From Halomonas sp. Bachu 37 (GTDB lineage Bacteria; Pseudomonadota; Gammaproteobacteria; Pseudomonadales; Halomonadaceae), in assembly GCF_039691755.1 (NCBI RefSeq), contig NZ_CP137552.1, forward strand, positions 2,232,001-2,296,000: a stretch of 64,000 nt of DNA, given 5' to 3'. The first letter of the stretch is position 1, and each line of letters opens with the position of its first letter. The notes under the pieces were generated by a model. It was given only the letters and a program-made list of their open reading frames with translations, did no database searches and was not told the origin of the DNA. The translations under genes were made by a program, and so were the position numbers. This document shows positions 17,867 through 26,195 of this stretch, piece by piece.

Positions 17867-19354
17867 ATGCTCACTCAGTGTGCTTCTTTCCGCAGACCCT
17901 GGCCCAGCCGCCGGTGGTCGCGCTCCCTCGTGCCTATCCTTCTCGCCCTGCTGGCCTTCAGCCCGAGCGCCCACGCCGTCACCGGCAGCCTCGACCTGAC
18001 CAGTACCGGTGTCGGCTTTTTTGCCCTCTTCATCTTCGTCATCGCCTACGCGCTGGTCATGAGCGAAGAGAAGATTCACATGCGAAAGTCAAAACCCGTA
18101 CTGGTCGCGGCGGGTATCATCTGGGGCTTGATCGGCTGGGTCTACGTGCAAAGCGGCCTGTCCGAAGACGCCGAACACGCCTTTCGCATTACCTTGCTCG
18201 AATTCACCGAACTCATGCTGTTCCTGCTGGTGGCGATGACCTACATCAACGCCATGGAAGAGCGCCGGGTATTCGATGCCTTGCGTTCGTGGATGCTGCG
18301 CAAGGGGTTCAGCTATCTCTCGCTGTTCTGGCTCACCGGCGGCCTGGCCTTCGTGATCTCGCCCATCGCCGATAACCTGACCACGGCCCTGCTGATGTGC
18401 GCCGTGGTGACCAAGGTGGCCGAAGGCGACAAGCGCTTCATCAACCTCGCCTGTATCAATATCGTCGTGGGCGCCAACGCGGGTGGCGCCTTCAGCCCCT
18501 TCGGCGATATCACCACTCTGATGGTATGGCAGGCCGGTCTCGTCGAGTTCCAGGAGTTCTTCAGCCTGTTCGTGCCATCGCTGGTCAATTTCCTGATTCC
18601 CGCCGTCATCATGAGCTTCTTCATCAAGAACCAGAAACCCGAGAGCCTGTACGAGGAAGTCTATCTCAAGCGCGGCGCGCGGCGTATTGTGGCGCTGTTT
18701 CTGGTTACCGTGGCCACCGCCGTCATGTGCCACGTCTTCCTCCACCTACCGCCGGTGTTGGGCATGATGACCGGCCTGGGCTATCTGCAGTTCTTCGGTT
18801 ACTACCTGCGCCGCAGCCTGCCGCGTTCGCTGGAGCGCAAGCGCGAGCGCTATAGCCGTCGCGGCGACAGCAAGAAACTCGAGCAGTTGGGTAGCGTCGT
18901 GCCCTTCGACGTCTTCAACCGTGTCGCCCGCGCCGAGTGGGACACCCTGCTGTTTTTCTACGGCGTGGTAATGTGCGTCGGCGGACTGGGTTTCATGGGT
19001 TATCTCGGCCTGCTTTCCGATGCGCTCTACACGGGCTGGAACGCCACCTGGGCCAACATTGCCCTGGGCATCATTTCCGCCGTGGTCGATAACATTCCGG
19101 TCATGTTCGCGGTGCTGACCATGGAGCCGGAAATGTCCCACGGGCATTGGTTGCTGATCACCTTGACCGCCGGCGTAGGTGGCAGCCTGATGTCGATCGG
19201 CTCCGCTGCAGGTGTGGCGGTCATGGGTCAGGCCCGCGGCTCCTATACCTTCATGGGGCACCTGAGGTGGGCTCCGGTCATTCTGCTGGGGTATATCGCC
19301 AGTATCGCCACTCACCTGTGGCTGAACGCGCACGCCTTTACCGTCTTCAACTAG
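17867..19354 (+). CDS. nhaD: Na+/H+ antiporter NhaD
   Basis: 495-residue inner-membrane antiporter of the ion-transporter superfamily, expelling Na+ (and Li+) for H+ at alkaline pH, important in halophiles. After an N-terminal hydrophobic, signal-like segment (PILLALLAFSPSAHA) come about 12 helices with the NhaD hallmark stretches: WLTGGLAFVISPIADNLTTALLM with the buried Asp, NIVVGANAGGAFSPFGDITTLMVWQAG, AVVDNIPVMFAVLTMEP and GGSLMSIGSAAGVAVMGQ. A large cytoplasmic basic loop (about residues 310-345) links the halves. The start has AGGA upstream. It stands alone as a transcript and ends at a strong bidirectional terminator. Confidence 0.93.
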   Translation: MLTQCASFRRPWPSRRWSRSLVPILLALLAFSPSAHAVTGSLDLTSTGVGFFALFIFVIAYALVMSEEKIHMRKSKPVLVAAGIIWGLIGWVYVQSGLSEDAEHAFRITLLEFTELMLFLLVAMTYINAMEERRVFDALRSWMLRKGFSYLSLFWLTGGLAFVISPIADNLTTALLMCAVVTKVAEGDKRFINLACINIVVGANAGGAFSPFGDITTLMVWQAGLVEFQEFFSLFVPSLVNFLIPAVIMSFFIKNQKPESLYEEVYLKRGARRIVALFLVTVATAVMCHVFLHLPPVLGMMTGLGYLQFFGYYLRRSLPRSLERKRERYSRRGDSKKLEQLGSVVPFDVFNRVARAEWDTLLFFYGVVMCVGGLGFMGYLGLLSDALYTGWNATWANIALGIISAVVDNIPVMFAVLTMEPEMSHGHWLLITLTAGVGGSLMSIGSAAGVAVMGQARGSYTFMGHLRWAPVILLGYIASIATHLWLNAHAFTVFN

Positions 19355-19412
19355 CGCTGTCATCGACTAGCCTGAACGCAGGCTAGACAGGCAAGGACAA
19401 GATAGTCCCGGC

Positions 19413-19446
19413 AAAACGCCCCTGAAGCCAGCTTCAGGGGCGTTTT
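19413..19446. terminator. Bidirectional rho-independent terminator
   Basis: AAAACGCCCCTGAAGC, loop CA, GCTTCAGGGGCGTTTT. The symmetric A/T ends serve both the nhaD transcript and the convergent GST transcript. A second small hairpin (CTAGCCTG, AACG, CAGGCTAG) lies just upstream near 19367-19386. Confidence 0.85.
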
Positions 19447-19496
19447 CACATCCATATCCGAGCATCAGCAGGCAGCGCCAGAAACCGGAAGGCAAC

Positions 19497-20168
19497 CTAG
19501 CTCCCCGGCATGGTGAGAGGGCCGGCCTTCTCCACCACACGCTGCCAGGCCGGGTCGGATTCGACTCGCTCGACGAAGGCGGCAATGGCCGGGTAGTTCG
19601 CAAGCGATTGGGTGGACGCCACCGCCTGGAGCGGGAAGCTCATCTGCACGTCCGCCCCAGACGGCCAGGTGCCGGCAAAGGCGCCATGGCGGGCAAGGTG
19701 CGCTTCAATGAAATCCAGGTGCAGCTTGAGTTGGGGCTGAAGAAAACGCTTCTGTACCGTACCGCTGATACCACCGGCGATCGGCTTGAGCAACCAGGGA
19801 GATTGCTTGGGAATCTGACCGAACACCAGACGCATCACCAGCAGCGGCATCAGTGAGCCTTCGGCGTAATGCAGCCAGTAGCGATAATCCACCCAGGCAG
19901 CGGTGTCGCTCTCCTCGGGCTGCAAGCGGCCCTTGCCGTAACGGGCCAGGAGATAATCGATGATGGCGCCGGATTCCGCGATGGTCAGTTCATCGTCGGT
20001 AATCACCGGCGACTTGCCCAGCGGATGAACTCGCTTGAGCGATTCCGGTGCCATCTGGGTCCTGGGGTCGCGTGGGTATTCGATCAGTTCGTACTCGAGC
20101 CCCAGGCTCTCCAGCAGCCACAGCACCCGGTGGGAGCGCGATTTTTCCAGATGGTGGACACGAATCAT
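19497..20168 (-). CDS. Glutathione S-transferase
   Basis: 223 residues. N-terminal thioredoxin-fold domain (1-80) with IRVHHLEKSRSHRVLWLLESL at the start; the serines and arginine here sit where beta-class-like GSTs place their glutathione contacts. The glutathione-binding motifs VHPLGKSPVI and TIAESGAIIDYLL are intact. The C-terminal helical domain (about 90-220) includes WVDYRYWLHYAEGSLMPLL. AAGGAG lies before the ATG. It is a single-gene transcript ending at the shared terminator with nhaD. The substrate is unknown. Confidence 0.9.
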   Translation of the reverse strand: MIRVHHLEKSRSHRVLWLLESLGLEYELIEYPRDPRTQMAPESLKRVHPLGKSPVITDDELTIAESGAIIDYLLARYGKGRLQPEESDTAAWVDYRYWLHYAEGSLMPLLVMRLVFGQIPKQSPWLLKPIAGGISGTVQKRFLQPQLKLHLDFIEAHLARHGAFAGTWPSGADVQMSFPLQAVASTQSLANYPAIAAFVERVESDPAWQRVVEKAGPLTMPGS

Positions 20169-20261
20169 GACAAACTCCTTGTTGGCTCGAGCAGCAGGCT
20201 GGCTGAAACAGCTGATATCTTATCGTCGCTATTACAGCAGCCTAGCTTCCGATCCGCCAAG

Positions 20262-20900
20262 TCAGGCGCGGTGATGCGAGCGCCAACGTGACAGCCGTTG
20301 GGTGAACGACCACTTGCCTTGCAACCACGGCGCCAGCAAGCGCGTGGAAAGCGGAATGAAGACTCCCACCATGATCGGCGTCAGCATCAATGTACTCAGC
20401 AGCACCCGGGGCAACAAGGGCAAGGTGGCGAGCGTCTCGCCGAACCCCCACTGAAACACTAGGGAAATGGGAAAAAACGCCAGCCATACAGCGACAGCCT
20501 GCTTCCAGCGCGGCGGAGTGAGTCCCTGCTCATCGCGAAACCAGCTATCCAGACCGATGGCGCGATGCTCATGGGGCGCCTCGAACAGCCCTTCACCGCG
20601 AACCAGCCAGGCGCGGCGTGACGCTGAATGCTCCCAGCTGGACAGCGTCGCGCTGCAACTGAAGCGAAAGATGATCTGATGCTCGTCATCGCCCGGAGGC
20701 GGCGCCAGAACACCGGAGCCCAGGTAGCCGGGGAAATCGGCGGCAAGCTCGCGTCCTTCATCCAGCCAAAGGCAAAAATCGCGATAGCGGCCACTCGCCA
20801 CACGGCGGGCCACCATCAAGGTGACGGGCGAGGTAGATTCGAACGAGGTAGACCCGGTTTTGGTAGACCCGGTTGTGGTAGACCCGGTTGTGGTAGACAT
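20262..20900 (-). CDS. ABM-domain protein with C-terminal membrane helices
   Basis: 212 residues. The N-terminus is a Thr/Gly/Ser tract (TTTGSTTTGSTKTGST) coded by a 15-bp tandem repeat. Then an antibiotic-biosynthesis-monooxygenase-like ferredoxin fold (about 25-120: VTLMVARRVASGRYRDFCLWL, FPGYLGSGVL, IIFRFSCSATLSSWEHS) and two hydrophobic segments (WKQAVAVWLAFFPISLVFQW and LLSTLMLTPIMVGVFIPLS). This ABM plus two-helix layout is common in proteobacterial hypothetical membrane proteins. AGGAGATATACA precedes the ATG, so the repeat-coded N-terminus is translated. No catalytic role is assigned. Confidence 0.7.
   Translation of the reverse strand: MSTTTGSTTTGSTKTGSTSFESTSPVTLMVARRVASGRYRDFCLWLDEGRELAADFPGYLGSGVLAPPPGDDEHQIIFRFSCSATLSSWEHSASRRAWLVRGEGLFEAPHEHRAIGLDSWFRDEQGLTPPRWKQAVAVWLAFFPISLVFQWGFGETLATLPLLPRVLLSTLMLTPIMVGVFIPLSTRLLAPWLQGKWSFTQRLSRWRSHHRA
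20848..20899. repeat. 15-bp tandem repeat in the N-terminal coding region
   Basis: Three tandem 15-bp units (GTAGACCCGGTTKTG) plus a partial fourth. They lie in frame in the ABM-domain gene and encode repeated TTGST. The unit length is a multiple of three, so copy number can change without breaking the gene. Confidence 0.9.
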
Positions 20901-21110
20901 TGTATATCTCCTGAATCAATCAGCGACACTCCGGGTAGGGGTCGCAGCTCATCCCGGATGGATAAATCCAGGCATGAAACGGCCTGCACCGCTGCCATGA
21001 GGGATAAATCACGGCATGCGAACGCGGGAAAGTCCGCCAGTATACAGAATGCGGCGGACGGAAAATGACGTAACAGAATTGAAGCAATAAATATGCCGAG
21101 GCCGGACTGA

Positions 21111-21494
21111 TTAGGGCTGGCGTAGTGGGTGGGAGCGTTCGCCTTGCTGGAAATCGCGCACCCGAGCGTAGATGTCCAGAGCGTCCTGCAGGGCTTGTCG
21201 CTCGCTTTCATCCGGCTCGATGACAGGCCCCGGAACGCGCCCTTCGGCACGCAGCACGATCGCCGCATCGCTTTCGTAGCGCTTGAGGAGATTCTCCAGG
21301 TTGAGGCGGATCTTTTGCACCTCCAGCGCGAATTCCTTCTGCTGATCCTGGCGCTTGAGCAGATCCAGAGGATTATTCGAGGCTTCGATCAGCGAGGACA
21401 AGGTATTATTGATCAGTTTTTCCGCCGTATTGAGGTGAGGGATAATCGTATATATCAGCTCCCTCAGGGTGATTTCCGCTATGTTCTGGTGCAT
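21111..21494 (-). CDS. Hypothetical helical protein, 127 residues
   Basis: Soluble and largely alpha-helical. The central part (LKRQDQQKEFALEVQKIRLNLENLLKRY) looks like a coiled coil; the C-terminus is charged (EPDESERQALQDAL). No membrane segment or signal peptide. It lies upstream of the ABM gene and downstream of a DUF2835 gene on the same strand but with gaps of 70-200 bp. No family was recognised. A structural or partner-binding role would be a guess. Confidence 0.5.
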   Translation of the reverse strand: MHQNIAEITLRELIYTIIPHLNTAEKLINNTLSSLIEASNNPLDLLKRQDQQKEFALEVQKIRLNLENLLKRYESDAAIVLRAEGRVPGPVIEPDESERQALQDALDIYARVRDFQQGERSHPLRQP

Positions 21495-21571
21495 AGAAAA
21501 CTCTTGTGACCCATTCTTGTGTATCGCTCTTGTAGCCGTTAGCGCAGCAGCTGGTTTTCCACCAGCATGGC

Positions 21572-21802
21572 TTACGACGATACCCGGAGCGGCTGAATAC
21601 TCATGAAACGTCCCTCCTGAGAGAAACTGAGCCGGTAAATCCCATGGACGCCGTCCCGTGTCACCACGCGGCGAATGGCCTCAGCCGGAAACACGACGCG
21701 CCGACCATCCAGGCTGCGCGTACGGACAAGTCCCACTCGACCTTCGTAGTGCGACAGACACTCTGCATACGTCAACTCAATCACCACATCGATACTCGGC
21801 AT
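21572..21802 (-). CDS. DUF2835 family protein
   Basis: 76 residues. Matches the small DUF2835 family of gammaproteobacteria: a VVIELTYAECLSHYEGRVGLVRTRS-like opening, SLDGRRVVFPAEAIRRVVTRDGVHG in the middle and a short beta ending (GRFMSIQPL). Expected to be a small all-beta cytoplasmic protein. GGGTGAT precedes the ATG. The biochemical role of the family is unknown to me. Confidence 0.8.
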   Translation of the reverse strand: MPSIDVVIELTYAECLSHYEGRVGLVRTRSLDGRRVVFPAEAIRRVVTRDGVHGIYRLSFSQEGRFMSIQPLRVSS

Positions 21803-21926
21803 ATATCACCCGCGCCCAAGACCTGACCATTGCGTTTCAAGATGCCATGTGGCGATTTCACGCGCTTCAACGAGACCGGAACTTGCCGGAAGAACATAAC
21901 TTGCCGATACTTCATTCTATCCAATA

Positions 21927-22550
21927 ATGATAGCGCCGGTAACGCCCATGCAACTGTCGTCAGTCCATTTCTCCTTGGCGGTTCCGCCGTTACCGGCTAT
22001 CGAGCCGACCGCCTCGCCCCGGGTCAGCGCGTCCGGCGCCCCAGGCCAGGAAGCCACGGAAAGCCAGGTCACGGACAACACGGACAGCAAGACGAGCGAA
22101 GACAACCGTCCCACCACAGGCCCCACACGGCCGGATGGTACGCCACTGACCAGTGAAGAAGTGCGCATGCTCGACCAGCTCAAGCAGACCGATCGCGCGG
22201 TTCGCCAGCATGAGATGGCTCACCTGGTAACGGGAGGCGCCTATACCCGTGGTGTCAGCTACGAGTATGAAACCGGCCCGGATGGCCAGCGGTACGCCGT
22301 GGCCGGCGAAGTCCCGATCGATTACGGCCCGATAAAGGGCGACCCGGATGCCACTATCGAAAAGATGCAGACCGTGATCGCCGCCGCCCTGGCTCCGGCG
22401 GACCCATCCCCCAAGGATCTTCAGGTCGCCGCCCAGGCGCGCCAGTACCTGCTGGCGGCGCAGCTGGAGGCCGCGGCTCTGCGCAGCGAGATGGATCAGG
22501 CACGAATGGCGGGCGAAGACGCACCCGCTACCACCCTGCAATTCGCTTGA
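21927..22550 (+). CDS. Putative metalloprotease CJM1_0395 / SprA-related family
   Basis: 207 residues. The first 80 residues are low-complexity Pro/Ser/Thr/Asp-rich and probably disordered. The family domain follows: EVRMLDQLKQTDRAVRQHEMAHLVTGGAYTRG with the zinc-type HExxH-like HEMAH, then GPDGQRYAVAGEVPIDYGPI and DPDATIEKMQTVIAAALAPADPSPKD. The C-terminus is an Ala-rich helix. The first ATG is used; an internal ATG at 21948 is an alternative and neither has a strong ribosome site. The family is annotated as putative metalloprotease from the HEXXH motif; activity is unproven. Confidence 0.75.
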   Translation: MIAPVTPMQLSSVHFSLAVPPLPAIEPTASPRVSASGAPGQEATESQVTDNTDSKTSEDNRPTTGPTRPDGTPLTSEEVRMLDQLKQTDRAVRQHEMAHLVTGGAYTRGVSYEYETGPDGQRYAVAGEVPIDYGPIKGDPDATIEKMQTVIAAALAPADPSPKDLQVAAQARQYLLAAQLEAAALRSEMDQARMAGEDAPATTLQFA

Positions 22551-22598
22551 AGTATCGAAGTATCGAAGTATCGAAGTATCGAAGTATCGAAGTATCGA
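22551..22598. repeat. Six tandem copies of the 8-mer AGTATCGA
   Basis: Six perfect copies begin at the base after the stop codon of the metalloprotease-like gene and fill most of the gap to the convergent EAL-GGDEF gene. Being outside both genes, copy number changes would not affect the proteins but could alter mRNA 3' ends. Confidence 0.95.
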
Positions 22599-22627
22599 AG
22601 TGAGTTGAGGCCGAAGATAAACCAGCT

Positions 22628-24445
22628 TCAAGTCAGGGAGTCGACCTCTTCCCGGGCCAGCGCCCGCCAATCGCTGCGCTTCGGCCAACGCTGCAACCAT
22701 TCGGGAAGTAAATCAGCCGACATGGGCCGCGCGATCCCGTAACCCTGGGCCAGCCGACACCCCAGCCCCATCAGTGCCTTGGCATGGTCGAGGGTTTCCA
22801 CTCCTTCCGCCAGCATGGGGCGCTGGAACCGATTGGCCATGTAGATCACGCTCTCCACGATCGCCATGTCATCCCGATCGCTCAGCATGTCCCGCACGAA
22901 ACTCTGATCGATCTTGATCAGGTCGACCGGGAGTTGCCGCAGGTGCGTCAACGAGGAAAACCCCGTGCCGAAATCGTCGATGGCAAAATTCACCCCCAAT
23001 TGCTGACAGCGCGCCATGGTCGCCAGGGCCGCCTGGATATCGTGCATGGCGGCGGTTTCCAGCACCTCCAGCTTGAGCATCGCCGGCAGTACCTTGGGAT
23101 GGCGCTCGAGCAAGCGGGCGATACGGTCGCTGAAATCCTCGATCAGCAAGTGCGCGGGGCTGATATTGACGCTGACGGGCAGCATGATGCCCCGCTCCTG
23201 CCAGTTCTCCAGTTGCCGCATGGCATGCTCCAGGACCCACTCGCCCAGATCCACTTCCAATGGCGTGGCCTCGATGGTGGGCAGAAACTGCGCCGGTGAC
23301 AGCAGCCCTTCCTCAGGATGCTGCCAGCGGATCAACGCCTCCACCCCGACCACCCGGCCGCTTCCCATGTCCACCTGAGGCTGATAGAAAAGGCGCAGCT
23401 CATCATTGCGTATCGCTTCCAGAAAGCGTTGCCGCTGCTCGAAGCGCACCTGCAGCTGACGGTCGTGGCTTGGATCGAAAAAATGGTAGGTGTTGCGTCC
23501 ACGTTGCTTGGCCCGATACATGGCCTGGTTGGCATGGCGCAGCAGCACATCGCCTTCGGCATTGTCATCGGGATAGAGCGTCACGCCGATACTCGCCGTC
23601 AGGTTGACGAACTGACCATTGACCAGCAGCGGTTTGCGAATTTCCTGCAGCAGCTTTTCAAAAAAGGCGTTCTCCACCCCATTGTGCAACAGCAGAACGA
23701 ACTCATCGCCCCCCACCCTGGCCAGCACGTCATCACCAAACAGCAGGTGGCTGATGCGCTGGGAAAAGGTGGAAAGCAGCACATCACCCATGGCAGGACC
23801 CAGCCGATCGTTCACGTTCTTGAAGAAGTCGATATCCAGTGAACATATCGCCAGAGGCGTTCCGCTGTCCTGGGCGTGCTGCATGGACTCCTGAATCAGC
23901 TGGGTGAGCAGCTGCAGGTTGGGCAGGCCGGTCAAGGAGTCGAAGAAGACCTCCCGGTTCAGGTGGCGAGCGTGAGCGGGGATGGCGGAAAGGTCCGCCA
24001 GGATGATGACATGATGGCTCACCTCTCCCTGGGTATCGCGCACCCGGTTGATCGACATCATGGCGGGATAGATCTTGCCCTCGCGATTTCGGTAGCTGAC
24101 CTGGCCCTTGCTGCGATCGCGCAGTCGAAGTTCTTCCTGGCGCAGTCTGACCGAGTTGCTGTCGTCCAACGGCAGGATACTGAACGACTCCAGTGGGTGG
24201 CCGGCCATGTCCTCGAGCGCATAACCGGTCAGCTCGCTGAAGGCGGGGTTGATATCCATCACCCGGTTTTCCGCGTCGGTGATGATGATCGCCTCGTTGG
24301 CATAGCGGAAAACAGTGGCCGCCACCATTTGGCTCTTGGGAGCCTGGTTCTTGGGAGCCTGGTTCTTGGAAGATAGCGCCAAGGACGTTTTATCGGATGG
24401 CCGGGAATGAGCCAGGTCAAGACTGCTGGGGAATTGGCTATTCAC
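22628..24445 (-). CDS. PAS-GGDEF-EAL c-di-GMP signalling protein
   Basis: 605 residues, no membrane segment. Order: short N-terminal tract with repeated NQAPK; PAS domain (about 40-160: VFRYANEAIIITDAENRVMDINPAFSELTGY); GGDEF domain (about 180-340) with an intact active-site motif in ARVGGDEFVLLL; EAL domain (about 350-600) with EALIRW, IDDFGTGFSSL and KIDQSFV, and the later ESVIYMA and GVET metal-site residues. Both catalytic motifs look intact, so it could make or break c-di-GMP. AAGGAG lies upstream of the start. It is 120 bp from a second c-di-GMP gene on the same strand, suggesting a linked switch for motility. Confidence 0.93.
   Translation of the reverse strand: MNSQFPSSLDLAHSRPSDKTSLALSSKNQAPKNQAPKSQMVAATVFRYANEAIIITDAENRVMDINPAFSELTGYALEDMAGHPLESFSILPLDDSNSVRLRQEELRLRDRSKGQVSYRNREGKIYPAMMSINRVRDTQGEVSHHVIILADLSAIPAHARHLNREVFFDSLTGLPNLQLLTQLIQESMQHAQDSGTPLAICSLDIDFFKNVNDRLGPAMGDVLLSTFSQRISHLLFGDDVLARVGGDEFVLLLHNGVENAFFEKLLQEIRKPLLVNGQFVNLTASIGVTLYPDDNAEGDVLLRHANQAMYRAKQRGRNTYHFFDPSHDRQLQVRFEQRQRFLEAIRNDELRLFYQPQVDMGSGRVVGVEALIRWQHPEEGLLSPAQFLPTIEATPLEVDLGEWVLEHAMRQLENWQERGIMLPVSVNISPAHLLIEDFSDRIARLLERHPKVLPAMLKLEVLETAAMHDIQAALATMARCQQLGVNFAIDDFGTGFSSLTHLRQLPVDLIKIDQSFVRDMLSDRDDMAIVESVIYMANRFQRPMLAEGVETLDHAKALMGLGCRLAQGYGIARPMSADLLPEWLQRWPKRSDWRALAREEVDSLT
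24338..24367. repeat. 15-bp tandem duplication in coding sequence
   Basis: Two exact copies of a 15-bp unit (GAGCCTGGTTCTTGG) with a partial copy on the left. In frame, it encodes the repeated NQAPK of the c-di-GMP protein's N-terminus. Confidence 0.85.
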
Positions 24446-24564
24446 CTTGGCTCTCCTTATGGGTTGTTCTCGTCATCGGATGGCACGGTTACTCGACCGC
24501 TGCCAGCGGCGTGACAAGTTCTCGCAAAACCAATTCTCTTGTAGAACCGGGCTCACTCTCAGGA

Positions 24565-25893
24565 CTACGCTCCCTCGCAAGATTCCGCCTGGTTACACAC
24601 CACCACGCTGTTGCGCCCCTGATGCTTGGCCAGATACAAGGCTTTATCGGTACGCGAGATCAAGCGTTCCTGGGTTTCGCCGAGACGATACTCCGCCACG
24701 CCGATACTGATCGTGATGGAGCAATCGACGAATTTCTGCCGGGCGACCCGCTCGCGAATCCGCTCGGCAAAGGCCGTGCCCCCGCTCAAGTTGGTTCCAC
24801 GCAGCAGGATGGTGAACTCCTCACCTCCCCAGCGCGAAAGAATATCACTTTCACGCAAGCAACTTCTGATGCATTCGGCCAGCTGCTTGAGTATTTCGTC
24901 ACCCACATCGTGCCCATGGGTGTCGTTGACCTGTTTGAAGTGGTCGATATCGAACAGCAACAGCACGAAAGGCTCGCTGGTGTGCAGAGCCTTGTCGATG
25001 CTCTGGCTCAGCGCCTTGTCGAATGCCCGCCGATTGTAGGCCCCGGTGAGATGGTCGCGGGTCGCCTGGTTCTTCAACTCGAGCTCCATGCGCTTGCGTT
25101 CGGCGATATCGTGGAAGACCGACACGTAGTTGCGGATATCCCCCTGGCCATCCGGCACTGCGGTGATCGACTGCCATAGCGGATACACGTCGCCGTACTT
25201 GTTTCGATTCCAGATCTCTCCCTGCCAGTGCCCGGTCTCGCGCAGGGCCGTCCACATGCGCTGATAGAAGGCTCCATCGTGACGACCGGACTTGAACAGC
25301 CGCGGGGTCTTGCCCATCACCTCCTCGCTGCGATAGCCGGTGATATCGGTGAACGCCTGATTGACGCGCTCGATCTCCATGTCGGCATTGGTGATTACCG
25401 TGGCCTGGCCGGTTTCGAAGGCCGTAGCCAGCAGGCGCAATTCGTTCTCCTGCTGCTTGCGCTGGGTGATATCTTCCTTCACCGCCACGAAATTGAGGAT
25501 CTGGCCGGCGCCGCCGCGAACCGGCGTGATGGTTTCGAACTCCCAGTAGAGTTCGCCGTTCTTGCGCCGGTTGAGGATTTCGCCCGCCCACACCGACCCC
25601 GCGCGCAAGGTGGCCCACATCTCCCGATACACCGCATCCGGGGTCATGCCCGACTGGATGACCGCCGGCGTTCGGCCGATCAACTCTTCGCGGCTGTAAC
25701 CGGTAATACTGCTGAAGCGCTGATTGACGAAGGTGATATGCCCTTCGGCATCGGTGATAGCGGTGGCGACCGGGCTCTGCTCGACGGCGATATAGAACTG
25801 CTCGAAACGCGCTTCCAGGGCGTGGTAGGCCTCTTCGAGAGCGACTGGCATGGGTGTCCCCGGCCCGGCTTGGGAAATCGACTCAGTTGTCAT
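24565..25893 (-). CDS. Dual-PAS GGDEF diguanylate cyclase
   Basis: 442 residues, soluble. Two PAS/PAC sensor units, about 30-150 (VEQSPVATAITDAEGHITFVNQRFSSITGYSREEL) and 150-275 (FETGQATVITNADMEIERVNQAFTDITGY), feed one GGDEF domain (about 280-440). The active site is SRWGGEEFTILL, an active GGEEF variant. A clear I-site RxxD was not seen at the expected position. There is no EAL domain. The ATG at 25893 has AGGAGAAACAC upstream and is preferred over 25986. Predicted to make c-di-GMP when the PAS units sense an unknown redox or small-molecule signal. Confidence 0.92.
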   Translation of the reverse strand: MTTESISQAGPGTPMPVALEEAYHALEARFEQFYIAVEQSPVATAITDAEGHITFVNQRFSSITGYSREELIGRTPAVIQSGMTPDAVYREMWATLRAGSVWAGEILNRRKNGELYWEFETITPVRGGAGQILNFVAVKEDITQRKQQENELRLLATAFETGQATVITNADMEIERVNQAFTDITGYRSEEVMGKTPRLFKSGRHDGAFYQRMWTALRETGHWQGEIWNRNKYGDVYPLWQSITAVPDGQGDIRNYVSVFHDIAERKRMELELKNQATRDHLTGAYNRRAFDKALSQSIDKALHTSEPFVLLLFDIDHFKQVNDTHGHDVGDEILKQLAECIRSCLRESDILSRWGGEEFTILLRGTNLSGGTAFAERIRERVARQKFVDCSITISIGVAEYRLGETQERLISRTDKALYLAKHQGRNSVVVCNQAESCEGA

Positions 25894-26195
25894 GTGTTTC
25901 TCCTGCTGACCATCCGCGTCGATTCCGCTCAGGCTTGGCTCGTGTACCCCCGGAACAACGCATGAAAATGGATCATAACGAAACACACCGTTAATTTATG
26001 TCAGCCAGAAACCATTCCTAGGATTTGCAGCGAGTTTGTTGACATGCATCAACTTCGCCAGGCCGGAAAACCGCTAGCGCAAACGCGCCATCCGCCTATC
26101 GTCTAGTGACGAAACACGGATGACGCGCTGATTTTCATAAATGGGAGCTGAACCGGTTCTGCATGGACCGGAACTGCCGTGAACGCTAGCGGTAT

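Noticed and set aside
22551..22598. AGTATCGA repeats as a CRISPR-like array or iterons of an origin
   Set aside because: Units are only 8 bp, directly adjacent with no spacers and lie between two ordinary gene ends, so simple slippage is the better explanation.
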